Shown: in pieces, positions 39,251 to 52,189 of the stretch
How positions within the stretch are numbered: position 1 is the stretch's first letter
How the letters are laid out: the number at the start of each line of letters is the position of its first letter
DNA from: Polytrichum commune
Lineage: Eukaryota; Streptophyta; Polytrichopsida; Polytrichales; Polytrichaceae
Direction of reading: 5' to 3'
Length of the DNA stretch: 60,000 bases
NCBI GenBank assembly: GCA_950295325.1
Contig: OX485804.1
Location: 58,902,001 to 58,962,000 of the forward strand
Made by a program: the position numbers and the translations under genes
The notes under the pieces: generated by a model
What the model was told of the DNA's origin: nothing
The model's input: only the letters and a program-made list of their open reading frames with translations
Database searches by the model: none

Positions 39251-39660
39251 TATAGGTGGGCCCCAGAGCACACCTTACTCCATACGTTTGGTGTGTATTT
39301 TATAAGTGATTTAAGCGAGCGAGAACATAGGGTTACGAGGACGCCTAATAAGTTACTTATAAAGGGCACACTTCCATGTGCCCGCCCAAGTCGGTGAACA
39401 AGAAGAAGAAGAAGAAGAAGCACTCCAGTCTTCATTAGGGCGGGGCGGAGTGAATAAAGTGTTTGTTCGTAAACACCACTAAGTCAGATGACATAAAAAT
39501 TTGGACCCTCTTAAGTTCACAGGGAAGTGTGCATTAAGGATTTTATGGAGAGCAAGAATTGATGGTTAATCTCAATTATGCGACGGGAAGTTGAAGGTTT
39601 GTGAGGGAGTTGACTACCTCTATGATTCAGAACTAGAAATCGATGTCTATTCGAGCGCAA
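39251..39660. other. Non-coding DNA with an (AAG)n microsatellite
   Basis: Nothing gene-like is visible. An (AAG)n run lies at about 39402-39420. Confidence 0.5.
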
Positions 39661-40230
39661 ATTTGAAATTACATAGACATGTTGGAGGGAACCCATAATT
39701 GTCGCATTCGACAATCTCTAGTTTTTTCTCATGTTGGCACGTTCCTATTATTCAAGTCTTGTCCAACGTTTTCATGCTTCTTGGATTGTTTCTCAATTTC
39801 ATGGAATCTAAATATTTAAATTGCAGTACATCTACATTGCCACTCATGTAATGTATGAGTAAATGCAATGACGGTCACTTCAACTTGCATCTTCGACAAC
39901 GAGGTGAATCCACTTTAGGTTGGTCTTCGAGCAAAAAAAATCATTTTAATATTTTTTTTAAATAATTGAAATTTTGCATAAAGATGTTGGAGTGAACCCA
40001 AGATTGTCATATTTCACACTATCTAATTTTGACATGTTGGCATGTTTTAAGTATTTCAACTTTATCCAAAGTCTTTGAAATTTTATCTCAATTTTCTAGA
40101 ATATCAATATACAAAGTTTAATACATCCACAAGGTCCACTCAAGCAATATTCAAAATGAGTAAATGCAACGATGGCCACAATCATACTTGTATATTTGAC
40201 GACAAGATAAATCCACTCTTTGTTGGCGTT
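39661..40230. repeat. Tandem duplication, unit about 300 bp, diverged
   Basis: Unit 1 (about 39661-39950) and unit 2 (about 39963-40225) share ATGTTGGAG.GAACCCA, TTGTC.CATT.CAC, CATGTTGGCA, a GTCCACTCAAG-like block, ATGAGTAAATGCAACGATGG (ATGACGG in unit 1) and a GA..AATCCACT end. Unit 2 is followed by poly-C and a (CA)n microsatellite at about 40256-40283. No coding potential is seen. Confidence 0.65.
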
Positions 40231-40283
40231 GTTGCCCCCCCCCCTTTGGCCCCAACACACACACACGCACGCACACATACACA

Positions 40284-41408
40284 ATGGAAGTGCTCAGCCA
40301 ACGAGGTGATACTAGCCAAAGCTTTGTCGATATTGCCAAAGTCTATTCATTGAAACGGTTGGCACATGAAAATATGCCCTAATATGGGTCGGCCACGAGG
40401 AATGACCAAGGACTTGTGCCATTTGTATAAGGTAAAGGTGAACACGTTGGAAACCCCTTGTATTGTTGTTAAGCATTACATTGTTAGCATACTTGACCCC
40501 AAAATCAACATCATAGATCTCGAAGCAATCCAGTAAAATTAAGATGGGACAAATCAACATTAAATATGTAAGGCATAAGTTGTTATTGGACATCTTTACA
40601 TGATTAGCACAAATCCCAAGCCAAGCAAAGGTTGTCGCATACATGAGTACCTCATGTCACATTAGTGAAGTTGTTGTATATAGTATAGCCTAAAATCGCC
40701 TTCTTGATTCATTGAGGCACGTATATGTGAAATCATAATTGAACCCAAAACCAACACTTTTTGGCATATTCACATATTTAAGGGTTTTTGAATGAATGAT
40801 AAATGTACATAATTATATTGATTATAGGTTACGTGTTGGTTCGGAATGTGCCTCCCTTGGTTCTATAGGGTTTGGAATTAGTCTAATGAGACCCAATACA
40901 ACTAAACATAATCACACGCTTGGAAGGGGGAGTTTTGGTCTAGATGAACAAGAAACACACTAAATTGTCCTACTAGTGTGGGCCACAACAGTTCTCTAGA
41001 AGCCATATCAAAGTTCAACCGACCTCAAACGTATAGTTTAAAATCAATGTGGGCCATATCGATTGTTTTCGTAGGAAATTGATGTAAGTGACTATTTCGT
41101 TCTATGTAAGGTGTTGGTTGTGAGTCTCCATCAAGGCTTAGAGGAAGACCAAATGTCTTAGTGCACATTAATTCCACCATGAGAAGCCAATAAGAGTGGC
41201 CCACTTTGGTGATTTCCACACTAATTATCCACCCACACAAATATGACAACTCGTTGTCCTTTTTGTAAAACATATTTTTCCTTGCAGTGTTACAAAACCC
41301 AATTGCATGAAAGGGGAAAGTGCTATGTTGTGCACAAAGAATAGAAAATCACATCGATTATGGTAATTTGAAAGTAGGTGGAAGTTATTCAATTGTTAGT
41401 TGATTAAA
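40284..41408. other. Gene-less AT-rich DNA
   Basis: I see no gene, RNA or repeat with definable ends here. Confidence 0.5.
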
Positions 41409-41416
41409 ACTTAGGT

Positions 41417-41982
41417 CACGGGTAGATCACTTAGTGCATTTTAAAAACGATGTGCGGCATAATATAGAGAGGATTAAAATCATTTGAAATAAAAATTATA
41501 AAGGAATTCCAAATAATGAAGGGGCCATTAAATGTAGACAATCCCATTATAAGTAAGTTAGATGGACATAAAACGTGGGCCATTATTTTTTGTAAAATTA
41601 ATATAGGGGCTGAAGATAAGGATCCTAGAAGGTATGTTTAGTATGTTTGCTATGGTCTCCTATGTGTTTTCTTCATAACTCTGTTTGCAATGGTATTACT
41701 GTTTGCACCCTTCTTTGTTTCCATGCTTTCCCTCAACACTTGTCAATTGCTTTAGGAAGTAGATTAGCTTTTATTACTTAAAAGGAATATAGAGTACAAA
41801 AAATTACAGTGACTTGAACAATATAAGTAATGGAAGGGTGCAAACAAATGGGCCATTTTTGAAATTTAAGTAATTATAGGGAGGCTTTAATTCAACCCTT
41901 GAAGGTAAATAGCCCCAAAACAACAAAAAAAAACCCCAGCCGCACGTGGTGCACAAAAATGCCTTAGAGTGATCTACCCATG
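41417..41982 (-). mobile_element. hAT-type MITE, copy 1 (566 bp)
   Basis: The termini CACGGGTAGATCACTT and AGTGATCTACCCATG are inverted repeats that extend imperfectly to about 44 bp (.GTGCGGC). Both sides carry the 8-bp target duplication ACTTAGGT (41409-41416, 41983-41990). An 8-bp duplication with TIRs starting CAYGGG fits the hAT superfamily. The orientation is opposite to the copies at 44432 and 59450. It contains no coding capacity and is 50-70 bp longer than the other copies. Confidence 0.9.
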
Positions 41983-41990
41983 ACTTAGGT

Positions 41991-44423
41991 TCAACTATGC
42001 ATAGCATGTCATTTAAAACTTGATTGATAGATCTATGTGTATTTGTGTGACATGCACACAAATGTTATTGCTTGTAATTGGAGTGGCCTCCATCAAATAT
42101 CATAAGTCATTTGGCAATCGTAAGGGAGGCATTGTCCATCATCATGCTATTCTTGCAAACACAAGACTGCAACTTATGTGACGGGTAAAGTTCTCCCAAG
42201 AGTGGTGTTTGTGATGTGGTGATATAAGGTAGGGTATAGTGCTCGGGGAGGTCATTGTCGAAAATCGTAGAAACAACGTGCGATAAAAAAATAAGGTATA
42301 AAATATTCATTATGGATAAATTTTGCACAAAAATGTACATATAATATAGGGGATTTTGAAATAATGAAACATGTTTACATGTAAAATACCATCACATATA
42401 ATGGCCTTTGTTATCTAGTCAATACATATAAAATAACGTGAAAATGAATACCAGGGGTAGAGGGTCCAGGGTAGGGTTTGTGCTAGTGGATGAAAAGAGG
42501 TAATTTTCTATTGAAAATGCTTGGATGGATGACTTCGCATGTTGGTTGGCTTGAACATTACTGAACCAACGTATTCAATGTGGAGTCGATGCTCTCTACC
42601 TACGTGCCAGGAGGGAAATTTTTAGTGCATTGTTTGAATTGCAATCTTCTTTCCAATTTTCTTTGGCAATATAAGTAAAATAGGGTATTTCTAAATGATT
42701 CCCTCATAAAATTATAATTGTAGATAGGGTCAATTGAAATACAAACATTTACCTTTATTTTGAAAAATACCATACCTTATAATTTTGATTGCAAGGTAAA
42801 TAGCCCCCCCCCCAATAAATAAGTCCTAAGCGTACGTGTATGCATTAATATAAGAGGGAGTGACCCCCCCGAGGTATAGTGTTGCTAGAGGAAGGAGGTG
42901 AGGTGGCATTAGACATCTAGGAGGAAAGAAAGATGACACCAATTGTGTGGTTGGCGTGATTGAGGATGCTTCGTTCTTTATCAAAGTCACATACTCATAT
43001 GTAAACCCAAGATAGGGTATGGGGCTTAGCAAAGGGAGGAGAAATCTTAAAGAAAGGCGACTCTATGGAGAATTGGCATACATGTGCAAAAATCAAGTGT
43101 TTCTTAAGGGGTTATTTATCTCAGTGTTTATAATGTTGGACCTTCTGATTCTTGGAATTCCTACTTATCAACATTTTCCTCCACCCTATAGGTAATTATA
43201 AATTCCAAGCTTGTGCAATAAATTGCACCCTATTTTATTTTTAAAAACTTGGGTTCATTGATTTCCCTTATGATATTGGAGTGGAGCTGGTTATTTGTCG
43301 ATATCCATCACCTAAAAGCAACATAGAAAAATGACAAAACGTGTTAGCAATCAAAAGATGGCATGACCTTGTGGTTGACGGAGTTGTACAAACTGACATT
43401 GGAAAGGGAAAACTAGCTCAACTTGCTTCTAACCCTAAAAACAACCTCCTTTTCTTATTTCATCCACTACGAACCAAAGTTCATCTACATTGAACTAACA
43501 TCCGCATTGATTAAAATTCCATTTATGTTTCCAACAAACCCCCATTATTATTTTTAACATAACTTAACTTACCCTCTTAACATACTCATCCCACAAAAAG
43601 AATCCATTCCAATGTTTGTTAGGCCAGTTTACAACCCAAAAAATAAATTATCACAATTTATGATACCTTATGTTATATACAAAGTACTTATGAATGAAAT
43701 TTAAATGCAAATCTAAACATAATATAAAATATATGTCTCACAAATATAGTCCACCCTACCTTTTCTCACACGCTATTCTAATGTAAATTGCCATGAAACA
43801 TCCCTAGGGAGGACTATTGCCTCGTATTGGTGGTGGTTCCTTTTGATACTTAGGAGGGGCATGATGGCATCCTAATGAGAATATTAAAAACTTTGACATC
43901 TATTTCAAATGCATTCATAGGTTTGTCTTTTCACCTATCCTACGTGTTGTTCAATCAAACTATAATTTGAGCGTATATGAAGTTCAAGTCGGAGCTCCAA
44001 TATTTGTTTAGATGAATACTTTCATTACACAAGTCAAAGAATAAAATGTTAGTTAAGGAAGCAAGCACGGCCAAGTATACGAGAAAAAAGGTTCTAATAT
44101 ACTAAAACCATATTTTATTGGGTCAAACGCCTAAAAGTAGTAGCAAAGTGTTGATTAAATAGGATTATTTTTCATGATGCCCTGTGTTGTTGTGTTATGT
44201 ACTCAAATATAGAATATCAAGATGAGATCTTCAAATCTTATCGTTAAAAGTGACGCTCAAAAGGTAATGACTAAATCTAGATCTGAACGTAGATTTCATG
44301 ACCTTAAATATTTTGAAGTTAGATTTTTTCATATTCCTTAAATTCTTCATAATCTTGAGGGAACTGTTAATATACAAAATTAAGAAAAAATCAATTTAAT
44401 GTAATTCTAATATGTTTTAAACA
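41991..44423. other. Gene-less DNA between two inverted hAT MITEs
   Basis: AT-rich DNA with short poly-C runs near 42786 and 42865. I find no credible ORF or RNA gene. Confidence 0.5.
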
Positions 44424-44431
44424 AATTCTAG

Positions 44432-44930
44432 CATGGGTAGATCACTCTAAGGCATTTTTGTGCACCACGTGCGGCGGGGGTTTTTTTTGTTTTGGGGCTA
44501 TTTACCTTCAAGGGCTGAATTAAAGCCTCCCTATAATTACTTCAATTTAAAGAATGGCCCATTTGTTTGCACCCTTCCATTACTTATATTGTCTAAGTCA
44601 TTGCAATTTTTTTGTACTCTATATTCCTTTTAAGTAATTTTGGACATACAGAAATCCCAATTACCATCCATCCCCGTGAGTCCTAAACCCATTTACATAC
44701 CATACTAAACATAGCTTCTAGGATCCTTATCTTCGGCCCTTATATTAATTTTACAAAAAAAGAATGGCCCACATTTTATGTCCATCTAACTTACTTATAA
44801 TGGGATTGTCTACATTTAATGGCCCCTTCATTATTTGGAATTCCTTTATAATTTTTATTTCAAATGATTTTAATTCTCTCTATATTATGCCGCACGTCGT
44901 TTTTAAAATGCACTAAGTGATCTACCCGTG
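44432..44930 (+). mobile_element. hAT-type MITE, copy 2 (499 bp)
   Basis: The ends are CATGGGTAGATCACTC and AGTGATCTACCCGTG, flanked by a perfect 8-bp duplication AATTCTAG (44424-44431, 44931-44938). The internal sequence is nearly the same as in the copies at 41417 (inverted) and 59450: a G/T-rich stretch then GGCTATTTACCTTCAAGGG at the left, and CATTATTTGGAATTCCTTTA at the right. Confidence 0.92.
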
Positions 44931-44938
44931 AATTCTAG

Positions 44939-47900
44939 ACAATTACATATGTTTAATAAATCTTTTTGCACACTATGTGCATTGTCTTCTAAAATATATA
45001 GACTTTTCTTGGAAAAAAATTATCGAGATAAATTGCTTGGCTTTGTGGATCAATGTGTTTTTCAAATGTTTATGATTTTTTCCTTCACAAAACTCAAAGT
45101 TAGTATATAGTTTTGAATCATTGTCACTTAAACCTATCCAAGGTAATGAAGTTGTGTACTTGACCGTGCTTACGCCCTTCGGTGACATGGGAGGCATGGT
45201 TCCTTTTGTCACAATGTCAACTGCTCTAAATACACCAATTAGTGAGTGTGGGAAATTAGTGAAGGTGATGCTGAATTCCTCTACACTATGAATTAGTGCC
45301 ATCAAAAGATCTTAGATCTAAGACTAGGAAGCAATGTTCATCTCAACACTTGGCATTTTCACTTAAAGTACTAGCACTTGGACCTATTCACAAAAGTACC
45401 GGTACTTGGCACTAATGACTAAATGTATTTGCACTTGGCACTTCACAAGCATGTGGTGCACACTAATCACAAGCACACATTAATATTTTTGAAATCTATG
45501 GTAAATGAGCATATAATTTACCGTAGTTATAAATTTAGTGTCACTGAGTAGCAACTTCAACCCTCAATAACTTTGTGATTGGCTAGATTGTGTGCGTGAC
45601 TTTAATTAGTACCACCCTCGCCAATTGGTATATTTAGTGTATTAGGAATGTTCTTGAAGGGAACCTCTCTTTAGGGGATATTGGTGTTAAGGTTGAGCCG
45701 CCAATATCACTTAAGAGATTTTGCACTAGATTTGGAGAAGTATAAGGCGGTGCAAAATTTTACCCTATAGGAATATAGAAATAAGGAGAATTGCAAAATA
45801 AATGGTACTATTATTCCTTGAATTGAAAACATTGTGAATTTTTTAAGTCAAAAGTCAACCCAAAGACATTACCAATGTCTAGAGTATGTTATAGCCGCTC
45901 ATTTTGAGATCCATTCCTCCTTCACTTCAACACTCAAAACAAGGGACACGTGTCATGGCATATCATAGTGATACTATAACCAAAGTTGGACACTTAGAAA
46001 CCAAGAATTGTTGGTGTACAAGTTGGCAGGAAGGGTGTGCATTGTTGTTGATCGTCGTTGAAAAATTCTTCCCTTGTCATCGGATTGTGAGCTTTCTTCT
46101 TCAACCCTCGGAAATGCATGCAATCCTTCTTCCTCTTTGTAGCACCTACAACTTTTTGGAATTTTGGAGCTGAGCCTAAAAGAGTTTCAAGTTCCAAACA
46201 AGATTCAACTAGTTGCGGCATCCCATGCTTATATTCTCGGGGGCCACATGAACGAATGCACACTCCCTAATAATGTTATGTTCCTTTTGAATCGTGGGGA
46301 TATGTCAATGTTTTTTGTAAAATTGAAATTAAATGCCTTCATGGAATCTAGATCATGACATACATAGCCCTACTTTCTAGAAATATTTGTTTCTTGTTAG
46401 TTTTGAGAACTTCAACATTCTCACTAATGCATGCTTTGATTAACATGACAGTTGGCGATCATGTCCTGTTGTGCACAAAAGCCCAAGATGTGAAACATGA
46501 AACCTCATTTTTACCACCACCCACTAAAATAAACGATCGAATCCAGGCTTAGCCTAATCAAAATTTTGATACCCCATAGATTCCCAATGGTGTCTTCATT
46601 GAGAATAGGTGATTCAACTCTACCTTATTTTGATGTATGTTTTCAATGGGCAAAGAACAATACTACAATCAAATTTGGCCTCATGAACAAAGTGCCAAAC
46701 CGATGTGAATTTCCAAAAGAATCCGATACTTCAAGTGAGCGAGTGGGCCCATCAATTTGCCTCTTGTACATGTTCTTTGGAAGGCCTAAAATGTGAACAT
46801 AATCAACTAGGGTGGGTATAAAGTGTATGAGCTTGCCTATGGTCCCACTAGACTTATACTAATTTGGTGAAGACGGGAGCAAGCATTATGTGGTATAATT
46901 GTAGGATAAAACCACTAGGGTGATAGGGTTGGCATGGGTCCCCCTTATCCTCTTGTTCGTTATGATCTACCAATTTTCTTTGGAAATGTTCACCACAAGT
47001 TGATTCCAATCTAGCTTGATGTTCAATTCCATGTTGTGGGAAATGTGAAATGTGTTGTTTTTGGGTGAAGGTAGCAAGTCAACAAGTTGGGAAGAGTAAA
47101 GATGAGAAGTGTTGAAAACTCAACAATTCAAGTTTGGTTATTGACCCTTTGCCCTAGTTGGATGTTGCTAGTGCCCGAAAGATGAGTGAGTATAGAATAC
47201 AATTTGGTGGAAGCCAAAGACCATAAAGCAAATACCACAAGATTGTGACTTAAAGACGACGTGACCAAGTACTGACAAATTTTTAGCAATCATCTATGTC
47301 ACATTCGTTATATGTTTTAAATAATCCACTGATCTTTGGTCATCCTCATGACAATATGAGATGAAATTGATGAACTATACCAAAGACTTCTAATGAAAGA
47401 GCATAATAGTGTATCAATAAGCACAACGTTCTGGCCAAACTCATGCATTTGCAAAGTGGATTCAAGCATATGCTATGGCACACTACTCTTAGTATGAACT
47501 CCCCATTCATATTATAGTATAGAAATTTGATAGTTTTATGCTACCACATATATAGGATACTTACACACCCTTCCTCACTGCTCACAAGTTATTGCTCACC
47601 GCTTACATGATAGCATTTTCCGGGATCCGAGAGTCCATATTCGCACACGTTTAAACATGTTGCATTTTCAAAGTTGTCAAGACAATTTTTTGTTCGTTGT
47701 TGCTCTCGTTTCTTTGGCTATTTGTTTGTTTGTTTGTTTGTTCTTGTTATAGAGATTTTCCAAAGTCTAAATCTGTTGAATATATACACTCGGGTGTGAG
47801 CGTATAGTTTTCAATAATGGTTGGCCTTTATCCCAAAGCCTACTCAAGCGCACACGACTATGCACAAGGGTGGAGTGGGAGGTACAACGAATATGCGCTA

Positions 47901-48518
47901 CTATCCTAGTTGTTGCTTGCACTCCAACATGAGATTGTAGACCATCATTGTATGTCTAGGGTATGATCCGTGTGTTATGGGTTACATAGAGCCAAAGGCA
48001 TCATTGGAAATTAGAGACACTACATCTATATTGCATTTGATCATATTTAGTGTCACACACACATTGCGAAGCACAATACCCATGTACTCAAAACGATCAC
48101 AAACGATAAACTTGGTATGGGCATTATGAATGAATCAAGTTACTTTGTATTATAAAACTTGATTATAGTTATGAGAGCTAGAACAAGTTAGTACATCCTA
48201 TAGGTTGAGCATGTGAGAGAGATAGAATAAGGAACAAATAGCTACGTAATCTTGTGATAAGAATGTAAGTAATTGTGATATAGCTTGGTTGTTACTTGTA
48301 GAATTATTGAGTAAACAAACTATAGTTTCAGGTGGTGAGTTTTGTTGTCATTATGTTTATGTGAAAGAAAAAGAAGTTGTGTTGATAGAGTTATGATGTT
48401 CAATAGATTTGATGTTGTGTTAAAGTGAAAATGGTGATGATGAATGTGTCTTTGGCCATAATCAACTAGATTAATGAACGATATGGTCTAAAGTGAGCGA
48501 GAGGTAAGCATAAGTGAG
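44939..48518. other. Gene-less AT-rich DNA
   Basis: Several 60-90-codon open frames occur, for example near 46566-46796 (+), but none has a recognisable domain or splice context. A (TTTG)n microsatellite lies at about 47717-47741. It may be decayed transposon sequence. Confidence 0.45.
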
Positions 48519-48989
48519 GATCATGTGGGAACACGCGAACACCAAAATATCCGGATTGGCATGTTTTAAGTGCCTAATCCGGTTTTGTCCGGATGACCCT
48601 AGTATCGTCCAGGGATTCTGTGAAGTGTAGGAGATCTAGAACTCTCCGTACCTGCTTATTTCCTCTTTCTTAGCCAAATTTCCGGAAACCATAGTTTCCG
48701 GACTCTTTGTGGACACTCTTAGCCTTTTTCCGGAGTGTGCCTTTCCGGATGAGATTTCTAGGTCCTCATTATAATACTTACCCACCCCTCTACGTCTACC
48801 CTCTAGAATAGGTGGTTTCTTCCGGTGAAGATGTCCTTGATAAGGTTGCAATCCGGAAACTCTCTCACAATCAATCCGGATTGATCAGATCCGTCTTGGC
48901 AGGTCACACAGAGAGATCCGGGTTGTTTCTTGGGACTATAGTGACCAGAGGAGTCCGGATTCCGACCGGAGATCTGACTCGACGGGAAG

Positions 48990-49465
48990 AGTGGGTGACC
49001 CGTACCACTTTCCGGATTGCCCCGTCCACCAGTGATGATACCTCTTTGGAAGATCAGTTAAGTCCGGATCCTTTCCGGACCTTGGCCTAATCTCCCCCAC
49101 GGCTGTCTCACCGGGATGTTACCCAGACACCCGGAACAATGAGGATCTCTTCCTACTGCACCCCGGAGGTGGCCTCCAATCCGGAATCCTTACTGATTTG
49201 GACCTCCCTTCTCCGTCCGACGGATCGGTCCGGCTACCTCTACCTTGGATTCTACTCAATCTGTGCTAACTGGGCGATCCGTACCACCAATCCGGATAGG
49301 TCCGTCTAAGGACGGTGGGACCTCTTCAGAAGATCAGATTGGCGTAAGTCCGGATCCCTTCCGGATCTCACCCAATCTTCCCAGCGGCTATCCCACCTAG
49401 ACGTTACCCAACCCACCGGATTAGTGAGGTTTCCCTCCCACTACACTCAGAGAGGATCTACAAGG
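48990..49465. repeat. Diverged direct repeats inside the CCGG-dense element
   Basis: Blocks at about 48995-49170 and 49273-49460 share CCGTACCAC, GAAGATCAG, TAAGTCCGGATCC.TTCCGGA, CCCA.CGGCT.TC.CACC, GTTACCCA and AATGAGGAT/TAGTGAGGT. Their spacing is about 285 bp. This part lies downstream of the gag-like ORF in its direction of transcription. Confidence 0.6.
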
Positions 49466-49901
49466 CGATAACCGGATCTGATCCGGGTCTCCTCTCTCAT
49501 GTTCTATCCGGAACTCCTATCCCTCATGTCCTCTTTCTTTCTTCCACTAACAACCTCCGGATCACTCACACAAACATCAATAAAGAGAAGTCAAGGAGTG
49601 AGAAGCAAAGACATTTATTCAGGATAGGAGTAATCGCAATACAACAGTTGAGAAGGAACCCTTCTCAAGCTCCTTATTCAGCCTTAAGTAGAGGCTCAAA
49701 AATCCCTAAACTGAGGACGGCGGCCCAAGCGGCCGCCGCTTAAGAAAACCCTAACTACACCCGGTCTCCCGGATTTCCCGGATCCAGATCCGGGTTTTCC
49801 GCTGACACACCTAGGGGAAAATTTTATTACTCGTCTTCAAAAACTCCTAAGTCCTACCTGCCTACCTCTATTCTGCCTAACTAATCGAGCTACTCTCCTA
49901 C

Positions 49902-51973
49902 CTAAGAAGACCGGTGCTTCTTCGGAGCCGATCCCTCCTTTGAGTGACTCCCTAACCCGCTGACGGCGGATGAGCCTCTTGCCGGCGATGCCTTCTGCAG
50001 CCGCGTGAGCATCCTCCTCATGTTCGGAGACGGAGCAACCTCGTCCTCCGAATCCGTTGCCCTCTCGGTCCGTGGGGTAGCGGTCCCTGGTGTTCCGGAG
50101 ACTGTCCCTGGGGTTCCAGAAGCTGTCCCCATCCGAATGCTTCGGACTGGAGAAGGATCGCTTCCGGTGCCCTGCTCCGGATTCTGTCCGCCCGAGATCG
50201 AAGCCGTCCGCGGATCCCTGTTGGAGGCCGCCCTTGAGGGTGGCGGAGGAAAGGGACTCACCATTTGGCAGTCCCGTGGAGACGATGGCGAGGCGTGGGT
50301 CATAGGGGCCTTGCCCCTACTCGGAGTTGCCTCCCGATCGGAAGTTTGGTGCCGGATCGGCGTCCTAGCCCTATCCGGAGTCCGGGACCTATCCGAGTTC
50401 CGCGGAACAGGGGACTGGCCCCTTCCGGATCGGACCGACCCGGTGCTCTTCCGCCTCACCTGAGGAGAACGGACCCTTTCCGGAGCCCCTCCGGAACTAC
50501 CAGGCCGAGAGCCGCCTCCCTACTGGCTGGGTCCTGCAGAGGACGGCAGATTCTGAACCAGGGCTACTTCACCAACCACCTCGTAGAGGGTTCCGGTTGG
50601 TGACCATGGCGGACCCGGATAGAGCACCCTCCGGGGTGTTCCGCTTGGCGGGACCACCCTCTGGATTTCCGCCAGGAGATCCTTCATCGTCCGTGAATAC
50701 TTCACGAGGATGGGGAGGGTCTGCCTGGCGGAAGCGGGATCTCCGGACTCCATCATCCGGTCGTAGAGATGTGCCTTGTTGACGATCTCCGCCGGATGAC
50801 CCACCAGTTCCCGGATCCGGCTGAAGAGCACTGCCTGCTCCGCATGGTACTTCCGGATCTCCTCGCTCTTCTGACTCAGCTCCTGAGTCATGGCCGCTAC
50901 CTGTGCGGTGAGGTGGGCGTTCTCCGTCTTGGCCTGTTCCAGCTCCTTCCGGTCCGCCCTCTTTGCCAATTCCCGGAGAATGTTTCCGGGTCCGCAGTCG
51001 TCTAGAGCATGGTTCGCCCCCCTGACGATGTGCTCCAGTCGGTAATACTGGGTCTTGAGGTCCTCCATCCCCTCCTGGAACCGTTTGAACGGATTCTCCG
51101 GAAAGTCCCAAGCGGATAGATCCACATTCCGCCATGGGGTCTCCCAGCTGGGTCCGGCTTCCGGATGTTGGTGAGGGGGAGGAGGAGAGAGTGGCCTCGA
51201 GACGGTTGGCGGCGGGCTTCCGGGTGACGAGGGAGGTGCTTCCGGAAGAATAGGGTTGTTGGAGGTCTCCGTCTCGACGTCTCCGGCTTCCGGAAGCAGC
51301 TTGTAGGTGACCTCGTCCGCTGCTATTGTGAGCAGGTCCTCCTCCTCGGCCGTGATGCAGTCGAAATGCTGGTAGAGATGCAAAATGAAGGGGGAGAGGA
51401 AGGAGGGTTTCCGGCCAATATGGGGGAGGGCCCGCCCACTATCTCCTGGATAATCAGCCCCCAGTTCACAGGCCGGACTCCGGACATGGCACCGAACAGC
51501 GTGTTAGCCATGGTAAGGCTAATCCGCTTCGGCTTGTCCGGGTTAAGGATAGGCAGGAGGAATTCCAACACCCTCCTCTCTCTCAGGTTCCGGCAGTTCC
51601 CGGGGTGGAAGCCGTCCTTCGGATCCGCGTCCCCTCTAAATTTTCCAGCGAACAAGCCGTCGCGGCGGCCGGCCCATCCTTCTGTAATCCCCCGAGGAAA
51701 CCCGTAGACCCTGTTCCAAATATCCGGAGTCCAGTGTTCCGGATCTCTCCTCTTTGTCCCTAGCCACTGATTTCCTCTCTCAAACTTAAACTCTCGGAGG
51801 GTATCTTCGGCTCGGAGGTTCCAGGGTTTGGCTAGCAACCCCGCGCAGCCCATAACCCGGAGATCCTCCGCGAGCTCCTGTAGCTCCCTATCCTCCCTCG
51901 GAATTGCAGGGTTGAGGGCTTTGAGCGGAACCGGGATAGGTTCCCTCTTATCCTCTTCCCGTGCTTCCGGCAT
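49902..51973 (-). pseudogene. Gag-like / plant transposon ORF, broken
   Basis: The reading starts at the ATG at 51973 (MPEAREEDKREPIPVPLKAL). The first part has a W-rich core (GNQWLGTKRRDPEHWTPDIW) and LLPILNPDKPKRISLTMANT, resembling the "putative plant transposon protein" ORFs found in retroelements. Near 51430 the natural reading shifts frame, from ..IIQEIVG to ..PHIGRKPSFLSPFILHLYQH. It then continues through an acidic Pro/Ser-rich stretch and a coiled coil (RKELEQAKTENAHLTAQVAA) to a TAG at 50520. The same frame stays open after that stop, encoding a basic Arg/Ser/Pro-rich tail to 49902. One frameshift and one stop make it inactive unless both are recoded. The family assignment is tentative. 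Confidence 0.6.
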
Positions 51974-52049
51974 TTTCCTCTTCCCTCAGTTTCCAGCTCG
52001 ACCACGGAAACTCCCTCTCTCCCGGATCCCTTCCCTTCCGTCTATTTGC

Positions 52050-52127
52050 CACAGAGTCCCGGCAAGCCCACTGCCGGTGACTGAAAAGTGCAGAGTCCCA
52101 GCAATCCCACTGCTGGCGGCTCAAAAG
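52050..52127 (-). repeat. Two-unit leader repeat in the CCGG-dense element
   Basis: On the minus strand, GCAGTGGGATTGCTGGGACT and GCAGTGGGCTTGCCGGGACT occur about 37 bp apart, between the TATA-like box and the start codon of the gag-like ORF. Confidence 0.7.
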
Positions 52128-52189
52128 AATTAACACCTCACCACTCGTTCTCTCAACAGGTTGCCTTTTTCAGAAGAAAAAAAAAAGTG

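Noticed and set aside
46164-46796. Several short + strand ORFs considered as a gene fragment
   Set aside because: No recognisable motif, no splice logic joining them, and AT-rich background.
50005-50603. Long + strand ORFs in the CCGG-dense element
   Set aside because: They are antisense shadows of the GC-rich gag-like ORF, which has coherent protein character, a start codon and a promoter on the minus strand.
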